Source of the DNA: Davidsoniella eucalypti
Taxonomy: Eukaryota > Ascomycota > Sordariomycetes > Microascales > Ceratocystidaceae
Length of the DNA: 38,315 bases
Direction: 5' to 3'
Assembly (NCBI GenBank): GCA_004009845.1
Contig: RMBW01000179.1
Span: forward strand, 1-38,315
The translations under genes and the position numbers were made by a program. Shown here piece after piece: positions 10,677 through 22,115 of the stretch. Every line of letters begins with the position of its first letter. Within the stretch, counting starts at the first letter, position 1. Under the pieces are notes generated by a model, which was not told the origin of the DNA, did not search any database, and saw nothing but the letters and a program-made list of their open reading frames with translations.

Positions 10677-10799
10677 AGATAAGATTGAAGACTTGGTTTT
10701 AAAGATACATACAAACAGTGATTCTCTATACAATACTTACATCTTGAATAAATAGGTAGTTAATGTATATTTGAATTAGTGGCATAAGTCATAGAATTT

Positions 10800-11342
10800 G
10801 CTTGTAAAAGAATAAGCGACCACACCTGTTCTGTTAGTACATAATTCACTACGCATAAAACAATGAATTCAGGGCTGTCATTTATCTATTGAATAGCTTT
10901 TTATACAAAAAAGGTTTGAAAATTGAAGTTGTTTGGCTCATGGACTAATCGACCCACTATACGATAAGCATACTTACCTTACGTGTCTCTTGCCACGACT
11001 ACTATTCATTGATTGTCACTCGCTACACCGCTACCAGCCACAAAATAAGAAACCATGGAAGTCAGGAGTAAAGTCCTGTTTTTTATTTTCTTACTGAATA
11101 ACATACAACAAAGTCAACTTTATTCTTCTACTTCAAGGAGTACACTTCACTCACTTTACTTAATAAACCGCAATCAACAACAAGCTCAAAATAAATCACT
11201 TCTTAGTCCTCAAACTAATCTGTGCGTTACGATCTTGATTCACTATAATTTTAACTAAGCACTAATATTTCTGTCTTGATATAGTCATATCTACCGTTAT
11301 TCCACTACATTACTTACGTTTGATTTTGAATCGTCAGAAGTC
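10800..11342 (+). promoter_or_regulatory. TLH upstream region, copy in arm 1-left
   Basis: Homologous, though diverged, to the sequence before the TLH start at 30799-31399 (and 26460-27060 on the minus strand). Shared landmarks are the ACATAATTCACTAC block, GCCACAAAATAAGAAACCA and TCAGAAGTCATGG at the start codon. It presumably holds the TLH promoter and 5' leader. A mirror copy lies at 11965-12507. Confidence 0.7.
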
Positions 11343-11559
11343 ATGGAACGAGTCATAGAAATTGTCAAAACGCTTTCGACATCGATGTCTGGTCAACAGA
11401 AGGAAGTGATTTATTGCCACTCTACGGCGAAGTGCGAGTTTCTAGCCAGGCAGCTGGGCTACACCACAGCCTACTGAAGTAGACCTTAGCAACGATAAAG
11501 CGAATCAGACAATGGCTCGAGTGGGATAAGGTTCGGGAAAGAAGAAGGACAAAGTGCCG
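11343..11559 (+). pseudogene. TLH deletion derivative, left copy
   Basis: The TLH start codon is joined directly to a piece of RecQ helicase domain 2 (VIEIVK, STSMSGQQK, VIYC, AKCEFLA). This is then joined to a C-terminal piece corresponding to about 34361 onward in the full gene, with stops after about 45 codons. Most of the gene is missing between these joins. Non-functional as a helicase. The identical derivative is in the other arm, so the deletions came before the inverted duplication. Confidence 0.85.
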
Positions 11560-11565
11560 TTCAAG

Positions 11566-11964
11566 TTACCTCTTCTTTTGAAACTTATAATCCACTCCTG
11601 TCAAACGTTTCGTACACTCCGAAACTCCTTGGGAAGCATGCCTCAAAGTATCATGGCTTAGTCCAGTTAATCTTTTGTAGAGCTGACTTTGGACGTGACA
11701 GCTGGCGCATTCTTCTCCAACCTCATCTAGCCAACGGAATAACACTTCGGCACTTTGTCCTTCTTCTTTCCCGAACCTTATCCCACTCGAGCCATTGTCT
11801 GATTCGCTTTATCGTTGCTAAGGTCTACTTCAGTAGGCTGTGGTGTAGCCCAGCTGCCTGGCTAGAAACTCGCACTTCGCCGTAGAGTGGCAATAAATCA
11901 CTTCCTTCTGTTGACCAGACATCGATGTCGAAAGCGTTTTGACAATTTCTATGACTCGTTCCAT
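11566..11964 (-). pseudogene. TLH deletion derivative, right copy plus spacer
   Basis: Mirror of 11343-11559 that extends across the spacer. After the same joins it continues through the cysteine-bearing C-terminal piece (EECASCHVQSQLYKR, then SHDTLRHASQGV) and ends at a stop at 11566-11568. The frame is broken between the helicase piece and the C-terminal piece. Facing the left copy tail to tail. Confidence 0.85.
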
Positions 11965-13346
11965 GACTTCTGACGATTCAAAATCAAACGTAAGTAATGT
12001 AGTGGAATAACGGTAGATATGACTATATCAAGACAGAAATATTAGTGCTTAGTTAAAATTATAGTGAATCAAGATCGTAACGCACAGATTAGTTTGAGGA
12101 CTAAGAAGTGATTTATTTTGAGCTTGTTGTTGATTGCGGTTTATTAAGTAAAGTGAGTGAAGTGTACTCCTTGAAGTAGAAGAATAAAGTTGACTTTGTT
12201 GTATGTTATTCAGTAAGAAAATAAAAAACAGGACTTTACTCCTGACTTCCATGGTTTCTTATTTTGTGGCTGGTAGCGGTGTAGCGAGTGACAATCAATG
12301 AATAGTAGTCGTGGCAAGAGACACGTAAGGTAAGTATGCTTATCGTATAGTGGGTCGATTAGTCCATGAGCCAAACAACTTCAATTTTCAAACCTTTTTT
12401 GTATAAAAAGCTATTCAATAGATAAATGACAGCCCTGAATTCATTGTTTTATGCGTAGTGAATTATGTACTAACAGAACAGGTGTGGTCGCTTATTCTTT
12501 TACAAGCAAATTCTATGACTTATGCCACTAATTCAAATATACATTAACTACCTATTTATTCAAGATGTAAGTATTGTATAGAGAATCACTGTTTGTATGT
12601 ATCTTTAAAACCAAGTCTTCAATCTTATCTTCAATCAAGATGTTCCTCTACACCGCAGTACATAAATTTAACAGCTTTGGTATAGTATGTAGTGTGGGCA
12701 TCTGAATCAAGGGAAAACATCAAGTCATAGCACTTATATTCAACAGCTCTAGTTCGCTCTGTCGAGAAAATGAGTGGACCAGTGGTGTCCCCCGTTATCA
12801 AATGATTGTTGGATATTAAGCTTAATGACATTACAAGCTGATTCCTAAGAAAAAAGGTGGGTTCATAACAGATTCTAGTAGTATATGTATTTTGGAAAAC
12901 ATAATATATTTTATAAACTCAATCACACTAAAACATGAGCTTGGTCTACATACAACTTCTTAGACCACTTTTCTGGCTCGGTATCAATACTACCAAAAGG
13001 TCTCTTTCTTGATTGTGGCAGGTCTAGAATCTTTGCCATATCAAAATCAATGATCATCAGCTTCCCTGACTTGCGATCTTGTAGAATATTTCTCTCTTCA
13101 AGATCCCCATGCTCAACACCATATTCCGCCATTTGAGAAGCCATCTCTCTAAGGTAGTTGTAGCCTTCCTCCGACAGCGATGTGATAGACTCGCCAGCAT
13201 AATAAAGTAAAAGAACATGCTTATAATCATGGAGCCTCAGAGGAATTCCCATCTTCAGCATGACACTTCCAAGACAAACAGGAATAGCAGTTCCTTGGAG
13301 TGTCCTGAGCTTCGAATAAGCAAGAAGCTCTCTTCGAAGCAGCCAC
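11748..13346 (-). repeat. inverted repeat 1, right arm (1599 bp)
   Basis: Partner of 9961-11559. The spacer 11560-11747 is unique and continues the TLH C-terminal coding fragment of this arm. The arm ends inside the kinase gene, whose coding sequence continues without a break to the right, so the right arm is probably the source and the left arm the copy. Confidence 0.95.
11965..12507 (-). promoter_or_regulatory. TLH upstream region, copy in arm 1-right
   Basis: Reverse-complement duplicate of 10800-11342; see that entry. Identical at every position I compared. Confidence 0.7.
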
Positions 13347-15248
13347 AGATCTTCACTCTCAATACCTTTTCCAACAAATGTATAGCCAAATGGGTATAAT
13401 GTGAGTTTGACCAAGGACCCAACAGCACCATGTTTGTTCAGATCTTCACAGCCATTGTCAAGATTATCGTCCATTTGAATCTTGATAGCTTTCAAGAACT
13501 GAGAGAAACTCAAAGGATGACGTTGGCCTTGAGTATCCTCAGTAGCTTGCTGGTGAAACGGGTAGTTTGGGCAGTTTTGGTCAAGGTCCAGGCCATGGAC
13601 TAAACCATAGAGACATTGCTGTGTACAGTAGCTAGAAAGGAGGGGGCAAGCAGTTCGTGTTTGAGGCCGATGCACAAAACTGTTGCTATGTCCTCCTCCA
13701 TCACCACTTTCTCCGGGGGCAGTTGGGTGAGGTCCGAAGCTTGAGCTTGAACTAGAGTCTACTTCGTCTGATTCGTCATCTTCATACTTAGATGGTAGGG
13801 AACGAACTCGGGATCTCAGGTCCTGAATATCCTCTAAGCTGAGTTTTGGCTGTTCAAGTGATAGGAGCATCAGCGTCAGGATATAAGCAATTGGCGTCTG
13901 CTTGATACTTTCGATCTGCCCCTCAATCGCCTCAGTATCCATAGGGCCATTTACTTGGTCAAGGCGTGGAATACTAGAGATATCTTCACTGGGAACAGAA
14001 AGATAGTAATTGACGGTACTAGGTGTCTTTTTGTCGATAGTCAAGAAAATGAAAGACTCGCCAGTCGTGATGTATCCGTAAAGAAGGCCAGAGTTGAGCA
14101 TATAATGATATACATGTGTTATAGCACAAGCAACAAACTGAAGTACTTGAGCATCTGTTGGCCCATCCTTATTCGCGGTACTGCTTGTGCCCCTTTCTAT
14201 ACTTCGATAAAAGAGAGATGGATCCGAAGTTGAAAGCTGTTCCAGAGCTTCTCGAAGCTGAGCGGCAGGGAGCTTATGAGCTGCCTTGTACTCCACAATG
14301 AACAGTAATTTGTTGATTGTATAAGAGGTAGGAGGGCTCCCGGAGTTTGAAGCATCTTCGGACTTTGAAGCCTCTTCGGACTTGGAAGGCATAGTTACAT
14401 GCTCGGCGTGACTAGAACTAGCAACACTCATACTTTCTAGCTCGTGTGAAGACTGAGTAGACTTATATGAAGCTTCCAATAGCAAATTCTGGGCATGAGG
14501 TTCTAGCATAACCTCAAGCTGAGAATGCAGTGAAGCTTGGGTTTGAAGCTGTTCCATCTCAGGCCGGCTGGCCTGTTCGTCCAACACTCTCTCGTCACGT
14601 CGAAGATCTGTGGCATATCGGGCATTAGGGTTGAATGTGACCATTTCAACATTGTCGTAGGCTTCTGTGGTCTCATCGTGACCTTTATGTTGCAGGTAGA
14701 TATTTGTAGCATCCCGAACATCATCCTCAATAACGGGATTTTGAAAAAAAAACACGACACTCTTCTCACACGATTGGAAATCCATAGAACTGTTGGACTG
14801 GACAGTAGCAGTTCTTTCAAAGTTTTTGAATAAATGTTGCTGTCCAAAAAGGGATTGACACTCATTGAACTTCTTCTCGTGGACTCTTGGGAAGTCAGAC
14901 CAAGGTCTAAAAAGATGCGGATATGATCTTTTGGCAACTGAGGTAGCTCCACCCGTGGTGTGTCGGTTCTTGAACTGCTCTATCTTGAAGGTTTTGTAGT
15001 TGAGAGCATAGCAGTTAAAGGAAAGTTATAAAAGTCGTCTTCCTAGTGAGGCGTTCGGAACGTTCGGCTCTTCGGCTTTCCTGTTCGGCTCTCTGATGTG
15101 AAGCTTCCTTGTCGCGTAGGAGTTGTTCATAGTCGAGTCGGTATTTCTATAAATTAAAATTACTTAGTTATGGAATTCATTTTGTTGGAAAATGTATAGA
15201 ACCACTAACCTGCAGCAACTGCTTTTGGGATACATTTGAATCCATCAT
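12923..15248 (-). CDS. fungal nuclease/kinase-type fusion protein, one intron, one frameshift
   Basis: Exon 1 is 15248-15210 (ATG directly after an in-frame stop). The intron is 15209-15147 (63 nt, GTTAGT to TATAG, with ACTAAG as branch-site candidate). Exon 2 is 15146-12923. One extra base at about 15017 breaks the frame; ignoring it, about 753 residues would be encoded. The part from 14785 down is open for 620 codons. Order: a basic/acidic coiled-coil start rich in RAE (HQRAEQESRRAERSER), a middle region with LLFIVEYKAAHKL resembling the E-x-K strand of PD-(D/E)xK nucleases, a serine/acid linker, then a protein-kinase-like domain. The kinase has KL-containing N-lobe strands, a LQGTAIPVCLG block, the catalytic loop HGDLEERN (13111-13088) and IDFDMA as the DFG equivalent. 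The family is common in fungal accessory regions; its role is not settled, and an effector-like role has been proposed for related nuclease-kinase fusions. The nuclease call is moderate, the kinase call good. Confidence 0.8.
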
Positions 15249-15419
15249 TTACAGCAGCTATAAGTCAAAGCATAGAAGAAGGTCAAAGTTGATTCAAGTG
15301 TTGGTGGTTTTTACTGTTGCAAGACGCGCTTGAAGCAGATGGTGTAAATAAAATGATTCAGGCCGAAATTAGGCAACATTGAGAGATCAAGTATGGTCAT
15401 ACGTGTAGTGACATTAATT
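15249..15419. promoter_or_regulatory. upstream region of the kinase gene
   Basis: Short AT-rich gap between the kinase start and the dispersed repeat. It should hold the promoter, but I see no clear element. Confidence 0.3.
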
Positions 15420-17015
15420 ATTCTACTACTAGTTTTGCACTCAAGCGAATGAGAACCTTACCTATATATTGAAATCTTTATCTCATATTTCAACTTATAC
15501 CACATCCACTTCTCCATTTTTCCACAAGCTATTCTTCTAGCATTACTGTAAACGAATATCTCTTTACCCAATGGAGTCTTGTTTTTTCCATACCATAATT
15601 ATAGCTACATTGTTAAACAACCTTCAAGTTATTAGTAAAATCTAGTGACTTCATTTACATTACATGCTTCCACGTCGCAAATATGGCGATATCGTTTCTT
15701 ACAAACCAGGTCTGTTTTGTTGACTCTGGCATCTCATTACATATATGTCCCCTAAGCACCAAAAATTCTCTCAAGACTTATTTCATTAGCTACTACTGAA
15801 GGTATCAGGGCTTTGGCAGAACGAAAATTAGAAGCTGAAGATTATAGAGAACTAGTAATCAAGACATATGTCTGAGTCATGCTTAGCCTTGAGAAGTCGC
15901 CTATGTTCCAAGTTTAACACATAAATCACTCACCATCTCTAGAATTGTATAGTAGTCGTGAAGCGGTAGTTAAGAAAAAGGTGATACCAAGCCTGCTATA
16001 AGAGATTCTAGTAGGATTACATAAATGATCCAATTCATCTACTGAACACGATCTTGACGAACCACTTCTCGAGAAGGCCCAAGTAATAATGGCCACAGCT
16101 CCAAGCAGACAGTGACTAGCCGGACTAGTTTCATCTGTGTACTTTCTTTCCTGGCACTGTGGATTCCGACAGGAATATCCTGGGTATGCCAGCAAATCCT
16201 GAATGCCTCTCTAGGCATAACTATATATATATATATATATATCTCAAAAGATCGTTTTAAGGGTGGTCTCCTCGAAATCTACTTGAAGATTGGTCTCTGC
16301 TACTTTCCCTCGTGAAAAATCCGTTAAGTTAGTTGGTCAACTTCAAATGTTGATCTGTAACAGGAATTGATGCAGTGAAAATATATATTTGGATGTGCAG
16401 AATGATACCGTGAGGTAATGTAGGTGATGAGAAAAGGTAGTTCTAGTGTCTAGTCTCATTGACTGTGGATGAGAATTCTCTGTGCCTCTGAAGATGGTTA
16501 CACTCATTGACCGAAGAAAAATTGTCAAGAAGGTAGATACAAAGATATAACTTGCAACAATGGGCATTGGGGCCTTGCGGAAAGGGTATGTTTGTTACAA
16601 TTGTGCATAATCCACAAGACGATTCTAGAGAGTTTCAACATCATGCAGAGCGGTTGCCGCATTAATGGCAGCTTTACTGGTGCTATGAGAACCGCCAAAC
16701 ATACCGAGCACATCAGGAAGAACGATGCACTAGCCATGCCGTCTCTATAATTTCTAGCTTCCAATACAAGTTATCAGCTACATCTGAAGCATGGATGTTC
16801 TATACATGGAGTTCGATATCTATCCACCATGGATCGGTCCATTTTCACTTACATAGATTCTAGAAATTACATGGTATTACATCTGTTCAGACAATAGAGA
16901 AATTAAATTGTGATAAAGAATAGAATTATAATGATTACCTGGATCACATGTGGAGATGGGGACGAGTTGAAGTGGAATCATAATCATCAACTAAAATGTG
17001 AATCATGGCATTCGA
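15420..17015 (+). repeat. dispersed decayed retroelement, copy 2 (leading segment inverted)
   Basis: From 15684 (ATGGCGATATCG) onward it follows 7509-8880 in the same order, with small indels. The first 200-odd bases (15465-15675) are the same segment E that precedes copy 1, but in reverse complement. The degenerate retropepsin-like frame reads CFVDSGISLHIC near 15715, slightly better preserved than in copy 1. The AT tract is shorter and the stretch around 8310-8400 is missing. Non-coding today. Confidence 0.65.
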
Positions 17016-17091
17016 GCTGTCTTTTTTTTGTGCCTAATGTCATTTGTTACTAGGTGTTGTATGACTAAAACGTGATATCTGCCTACACGTT

Positions 17092-17238
17092 ATGTATAAA
17101 TGCTGTTATTGTGGCCCGGAAGTTGAACTAACAAATGAAGATATGATTCTGGCATCAGCTATGAAAGAGGATACCCAGGAGAAGAAGATTGCCTTTTCTA
17201 CACTGTATAGGGCAATTACACAACATATTCTGAAATGA
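17092..17238 (+). CDS. small ORF, 48 residues (doubtful)
   Basis: ATG-initiated frame with a CCYCG start and a protein-like composition (NEDMILASAMKEDTQ). No family recognised; it may be a retroelement relic. The rest of 17016-17556 shows no coding signal. Confidence 0.25.
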   Translation: MYKCCYCGPEVELTNEDMILASAMKEDTQEKKIAFSTLYRAITQHILK

Positions 17239-17556
17239 TGACTGTCTTTGAAGTTTATCTAGCTATGAATGAAAATTCCCAACTTTGTAAGCAGTTTCAA
17301 CCCGAGTCTAGGTACAGTTGTCTACAATTGCCTAAGTCTTGAATGCCATATCCATGAGCTAAAGTCTTTGATGCAAAGGATACAGTAATAACAACGATTA
17401 CAAAGGTTTTCGAATGGCAAAAAAGTTATATAATGCATGCTGTCAATGCTATCTGTCAACTGCTTGCCTCGGCGATAGTAGAGAGCAAGACCGAAATACT
17501 TATTTACCTTTTTCACATGGAAATCTGTAGATATATAACTCAAGTTGAACCTCATA

Positions 17557-18043
17557 TTTATTTATTTATTTATTTATTTTATTTATTTATCATTTTACGT
17601 CTTTATGTGGATCACGTGGATCCGACCCTAGTGGATCGTTAGACGTCGAGAGACCCTAATGGCCCTCGAAAAAACCCTCTTAATGGAGGTCCAGAAAATT
17701 ACAAAAGAAAGAAACAGAAAGCAGAAAAGCAGTGGAACAAAGATATTTGATGAGAAGGTCGAAGGGGGTAGGAGCAGCGCTAACCTGGCTAGACTCTTTC
17801 CCCCTTTGTCCTCCTACGGGTTAGGGGCATATATCTACAAAGAAGTTTGTCTCCTTGATGAATTTGCAGAAATCAACGACCCCTTGTTGTGTGGATAGAG
17901 TGTTGTCTATGGTAATGTGAAACGGTCTTCGTGAGAAAACCTTTGACAGACGTTTGCCCTTCCAGCAGAAGAAGAAATGTAGTGGGTCCTTCTTTTTCCC
18001 ACAAGAACATGAATCTGTAAAGTTTGCGTAGACTAAGCGTTAG
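17557..18043 (-). mobile_element. non-LTR retroelement 3' end, copy A
   Basis: On the minus strand the sequence ends GATCCACATAAAGACGTAAA followed by an (ATAA)n tail that reads as TTTATTTA on the plus strand. The body matches 27640-28062 for about 400 bp. Different copies keep the same 3' end, have different tails and stop at different 5' points, as expected of 5'-truncated LINE or SINE copies. A solo LTR is inserted into it at 18044. Confidence 0.75.
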
Positions 18044-18509
18044 TGTTATTTCATAACACTCGCAGACTCTTCGCATGAGGCTTAGGGTTGATACACAGCC
18101 TCACCTTTCGACTCCGGTGGCAACAATTCCTGCATTGAGGCTAGACTTGATACACAGCCAACACAGCATTGCCTCGAACTTCTGTCCGTAGACCAGATCC
18201 TTCTGTTTTCTTCCTCTCTCGGTTTAACATAAATATCTTGCTTGTTTCTTCCTTTCCTGTTCTCTTCTTTCCTTTCCCCTCCAAGCTTACAACTCTCTGT
18301 GTACCTGACCTCCTAGTGCAACCTCCTCTTCTTGTTCCTGTTCTTGTTCTTATCTTTGCTCCTGCTCCTGTCCTGATCTAGTTCCACTTTACTTAATTTA
18401 TTATTCTGTTTATTTCTGATATCCTGAAAACACCAAAATCATCATCGCGTGACTACTCGCCTAGTGATCACTTGTTCCCCTTTGAACTCCTGCCTGCCCG
18501 TCCATTACA
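18044..18509 (+). mobile_element. solo LTR (466 bp) with 5-bp target duplication
   Basis: Starts TGTTAT and ends CATTACA (TG...CA), flanked on both sides by GTTAG (18039-18043 and 18510-18514). A second LTR of exactly the same length lies in reverse at 22116-22581. The first bases can form a small palindrome (TGTTATTTCATAACA). No internal region remains, so it arose by recombination between two LTRs. Nested in non-LTR copy A. Confidence 0.93.
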
Positions 18510-18514
18510 GTTAG

Positions 18515-20339
18515 TCCTTCTCGTATGTTTTTAGTAACGTTAAGTATTTTGTTTCAGTGATAATTGACGACTTACGTTTCATTGCAAGTGTCTAGAGACT
18601 ATATAGACATTTTTTGAGCTTAACACGTATGTTCATCAGTTGTTGTTGTGTGGTTGTAGTTCACCTTAGAGCTCTATAAATATTGTTTATTTCGCTTGTA
18701 TATAGCTGCTCTATATGCCGGTATCACACATTATTGAAAGACAATACGGGAGAAAATCAGAGCACATATATAATGATAGATATAGTGATTAGGAATTGAG
18801 TTGCTCTTGGAACTAATATATTACTGTAGTTGTATATACAATCGTCTTCTCTTGACTCCTCAGTTAAAACAATAATATGGCCACCTTTATATAGAATACT
18901 ATGCTACCTTGTATTGATGAATTTGCAAAGGTATTTAACAGTGTGGCTTGAATCATAGAAGTTCGCGAAAGTTTCATTGTGCATTTGATACAATATTGAT
19001 GATGTAATGTATACCAGCAGTAGACAATGTTAGTATCATTATGTATCATAACCTTTCAGGTTCTACCAACTGCAAAAATGTCCACCTTGAACATTAAGAG
19101 GCACTATAGAATAATACGACTTGTATTCACTATGCCAGTAGTCATAGCTAGCTATATACCCTACTATAAAATAATGTATATGGCCAGGTTTCTAGCAACT
19201 CTATGTTCTACTTAGTGATATCAGAAGGCCTCACTTTTATTATCGACACAATTTTGACACCAGACAGTGAAGTGAGTATGTGACAAATATTTCGATCACT
19301 TGCCAAACTCTGCAATGATAATATCAAAATACTTGATACACTTGATGTTCCTAAATCAACTTCTATTTGATCGTAAGCCACCTCTAAACTCAAAGATAGG
19401 TTGACTTCTCTCAATCTCTCATCCTTCAATTTTAGTTATAAACAACCCACGGCTTGAGAAAATGTTCCTTAGGTCATTTGATCATGATGATTTATAAACC
19501 GGGCAAACTAAAGAGACACTCCTGCCACAGAACAAATGAACAAACTACAGAATCATTACGTATTGGTAATCAAATGACAAAGGGGCCATCTTGTCACAGC
19601 TAACCAAAAGATCTCCTAATATCGGTAATAACAGTTCAGCTTGTTTTAGCTCTTAGCTTTTGATCCTTTCTCTTCTAACATTTCTACATCTTTGTTGTAG
19701 GTGTACTAGCCTTGCACATCACGTGACTACGCATACACTACATCACGTGACTTACCTCCACTCTATATAATAACACCTCCATAACATTTCCTTCGTAGAC
19801 CCCATTTAATAAATCACCCTTTACATATTTTCTCCACAACAATCTTGCCTTATCTGACTAATACAAATTCTTGTATTACCCTTAGTGCTTTATTAGTACT
19901 ATTTGAGTCTAAATATTAGCAGTACTGCTGTTGTTCTTTTGATAAGTACAGTTCCTAAATTATGTGCTCCTTGGTGAAAAGAAACAGAAAAGGCAAGCTA
20001 GTTAGTTTCCACTCCCTAGAACTAGTACATGTTTCTACTCAAGACATCTTTGGCGAACACTTCAAATTTGTAACCAATTCCTAGTAAAAATTACCACTTT
20101 ATAGGAATAAAAGTATTAAATACTTACAGTTAGTATTGTTTTTTTTCCATCTAAAACTTTAAATTTGCAATTATATACAAATATAAGTATCACAACCACA
20201 TTCTTAGTAAGCGAAATCATAGAAAAGTTACCATTTCTACATCAACTTTAGCCAATGACGCATTTAGATAAGCTTAAATTGAGTTGAATATAAATGGCCT
20301 CCGCCCTCTTATTAGCTATCAACTGCCACCGAATAATAC
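18515..20339. other. AT-rich tract with an orphan promoter-like stretch
   Basis: No coding region supported; open frames at 18864-19429 are short and unlike any family I know. At 19717-19773 two copies of CATCACGTGAC precede CTCTATATAA and a pyrimidine-rich leader, a layout like a fungal promoter or an LTR U3/R region, with no gene after it. Confidence 0.4.
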
Positions 20340-20429
20340 CACCTGGTTCTCCAAGGGCCATTAGGGTCTCTCGATGTCTAACGATCCACTAAGGTCAGAT
20401 CCACATAAAGACGTAAAATTATAAATAAA
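20340..20429 (+). mobile_element. non-LTR retroelement 3' end, copy B (90 bp)
   Basis: Contains GGGCCATTAGGGTC and ends ATCCACATAAAGACGTAAAA, then an ATAAATAAAT tail: the same 3' terminus as 17557-18043 but truncated to about 90 bp. Independent insertion. Confidence 0.7.
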
Positions 20430-20505
20430 TAAATTAGAGCAAAAAAATTAAAGCAAAAAAATTAAAACAAAAAAATTAAAGCAAAAAAATTAAATACAAA
20501 ACAGA
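20430..20505 (+). repeat. 14-bp tandem repeat
   Basis: About five units of AAAAAAATTAAAGC with small variations, directly after the tail of copy B. Probably expanded from its A-rich tail. Confidence 0.85.
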
Positions 20506-20765
20506 TACAAAAAATCCACAAAAAGAACTCCCTGGAGCTACTATTCAGTGAGCCTCCAGGAGACTGGCAATCATGGCAGGTTTTGAAAAATGGAAACGGG
20601 AAATACTAGTTATTGACAGAAATAGTTAATCATATGTATAATTAGGCATTCGGACATTGTGAAGTGCTATGTGTCACTCTTTCTACAAATCCCATAACAT
20701 GACTTAAACAAAGTGGCGATGTTAGGGTTTGACTAACAACCCTGTGTCTTTCCTCCCATTTTATT
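20506..20765. other. intergenic; small hairpin
   Basis: CCTGGAG and CTCCAGG at about 20531-20560 can form a 7-bp stem. Otherwise nothing recognised. Confidence 0.3.
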
Positions 20766-21382
20766 ATGACCCAGCTCTTGAATAATCTCTAAACTAGTTG
20801 TATGTAAAATCTTCATCTTCTTCTCGATATATGATTTGGCTTTAATCTATAAAGTTTAATTTGTCTCTGGGCTAGGTACCTTTCATCGTGAAATTAAGAG
20901 CCAAAAAACCCAAAAAGATACCAATGCAAAACACTACTTGCCTTTTCCGAACGCCTCAATCTCTCTGGGTTTTTATACATTTTTCGGACTGTTTGTCTCC
21001 TTCTTGAACAACCATTTCTAATTTGTATCTATGTCAAAAGTGTATGTCTCAATCTGGAAGTCGCTAAGTGATGAAAATGATAGTCTAAAAGAGGATTGTT
21101 GGCCTTGTTAGACATAAATATGGCCATCATATCTTTTACGGTTTTAAAGATAGCATTCATTTACATGATCAACAGAGAGCAAAACCATACAAACAGAGAG
21201 TTCTACAATGCTATAAAATATGTGAAATTGGGGGTCAAGAGTCGAGCCATATTTAATTGTAACTAAAAGTCAGAAACTCACCTAAGTCTTAAATCGTACC
21301 TCGATATTTTGCCATAATGGACAAATATAGTTAAATTGCCTCAAATGTTGAAAAACAAGACACTTTTGAACCGTTCTGTGGT
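20766..21382 (+). repeat. 617-bp retroelement segment, inverted partner of 29172-29791
   Basis: Follows 29172-29791 in reverse complement with scattered differences, from ATGACC to CCGTTCTGTGGT. On the minus strand a short frame (HFHHLATS and DYHFHHL region) is shared by both copies but is broken. The end near 20766 (AGCTCTTGAATAATCTCTAA...ATCTTCATC) resembles the leader fragments at 9371 and 36500, so this is probably the leader and start of gag of a related LTR element. Confidence 0.65.
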
Positions 21383-21801
21383 GGCATAGCCATAACTAGT
21401 ACTGGCTAATATAGTTAGTTTCAAGGTGAAAACACAATCAATTCATGTTTCTTTTCAGTCTTAACACCATCCTATTAAGAAGAGTTGCAATTTGATGGAA
21501 GGGCATGATTATAAAGAGGGGGGAAGAGGCAACTATAGATAGGCTACAATTTGGTTTTGTCACTTCTGATATTGACTTGTGTCTTCATACCCTAAAATAT
21601 TATTGGATCGCCATAGATAAATCAAGGTAGGAGCCAGAAAATCTAAGAGTAATCGTAGCAAAAGAAACCAAAAGTAGACATGGCTAAGCAGATGATCAGC
21701 AAATCATCGACGCACTGTCTTGTCACTCTAGAGATATCCTAAGTTGACAAAACAGAGAGTATTATAACGTCATGGGGAAAGAGCCAGGATGGGTATCCTC
21801 T
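21383..21801. other. intergenic, nothing recognised
   Basis: Low-complexity AT-rich sequence between the repeat and the dioxygenase fragment. No coding signal. Confidence 0.3.
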
Positions 21802-22115
21802 TTAGTTAGAAACACCACCAGACTCGTAGTAATAAGCAGTGAGAGTAATGGTAGAAGAAGAAGTGGAGCTAATGCTGAAGGCCAACTGTGGGAAAATACC
21901 GTCAGAGACGTCACTGCCAAGTAGGGTGTACTCCAAAAGGGCCGACCTCATAAGTAGCAGTCTCGCTTACCAGAGTAGAGTCCTTGGCGTTGGTAGCCAG
22001 AGTCTAGGTATTGTAGCATAGGGCTCGTAGACCTCGACAGCAAAGACCAGGTCCTGGTTATAGAAGGTCTGGCCAACATGGCTGGCATAGTTCTCAGAGC
22101 CAAGAGTTGAGTTAG
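21802..22115 (-). pseudogene. intradiol ring-cleavage dioxygenase, C-terminal fragment
   Basis: About 100 residues from the C-terminal part of fungal aromatic-compound (intradiol) dioxygenases, spread over two to three frames: NSTLGSENYASHVGQTFYNQ, then NAKDSTLVSETATYEVGPF, then EYTLLGSDVSDGIF and SSTITLTAYYYESGG to a stop at 21802-21804. This order and these motifs (ASHVGQ.F..QDL, T.NA.DS, LGSDVSDGI) are what I remember of the family. Two frame changes break it. Its upstream part is replaced by the LTR at 22116, where the TLH gene now abuts, so the normal gene was cut by recombination. Confidence 0.65.

Larger units (their letters stand above)
9961..11559 (+). repeat. inverted repeat 1, left arm (1599 bp)
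   Basis: Pairs base for base with 11748-13346 in reverse complement; paired coordinates always sum to 23307, so there are no indels. I noticed only a few substitutions. Contents, outer to inner: kinase C-lobe, small conserved frame (10476-10676), TLH upstream region, TLH fragment. Confidence 0.95.

Noticed and set aside
11055..11258. Identical 67-codon frames in both arms (also 12049-12252)
   Set aside because: They lie in the TLH upstream region, and the homologous region of the other TLH copies does not keep the frame; identity reflects the duplication.
18041..18115. Possible telomere-type TTAGGG repeats (also GTTAGGGTTAAG near 35786)
   Set aside because: Only single units, no tandem array, so no telomere or interstitial telomere tract is supported.
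20430..20505. CRISPR-like array
   Set aside because: The 14-bp units are A-rich and contiguous without unique spacers, and the window is eukaryotic.
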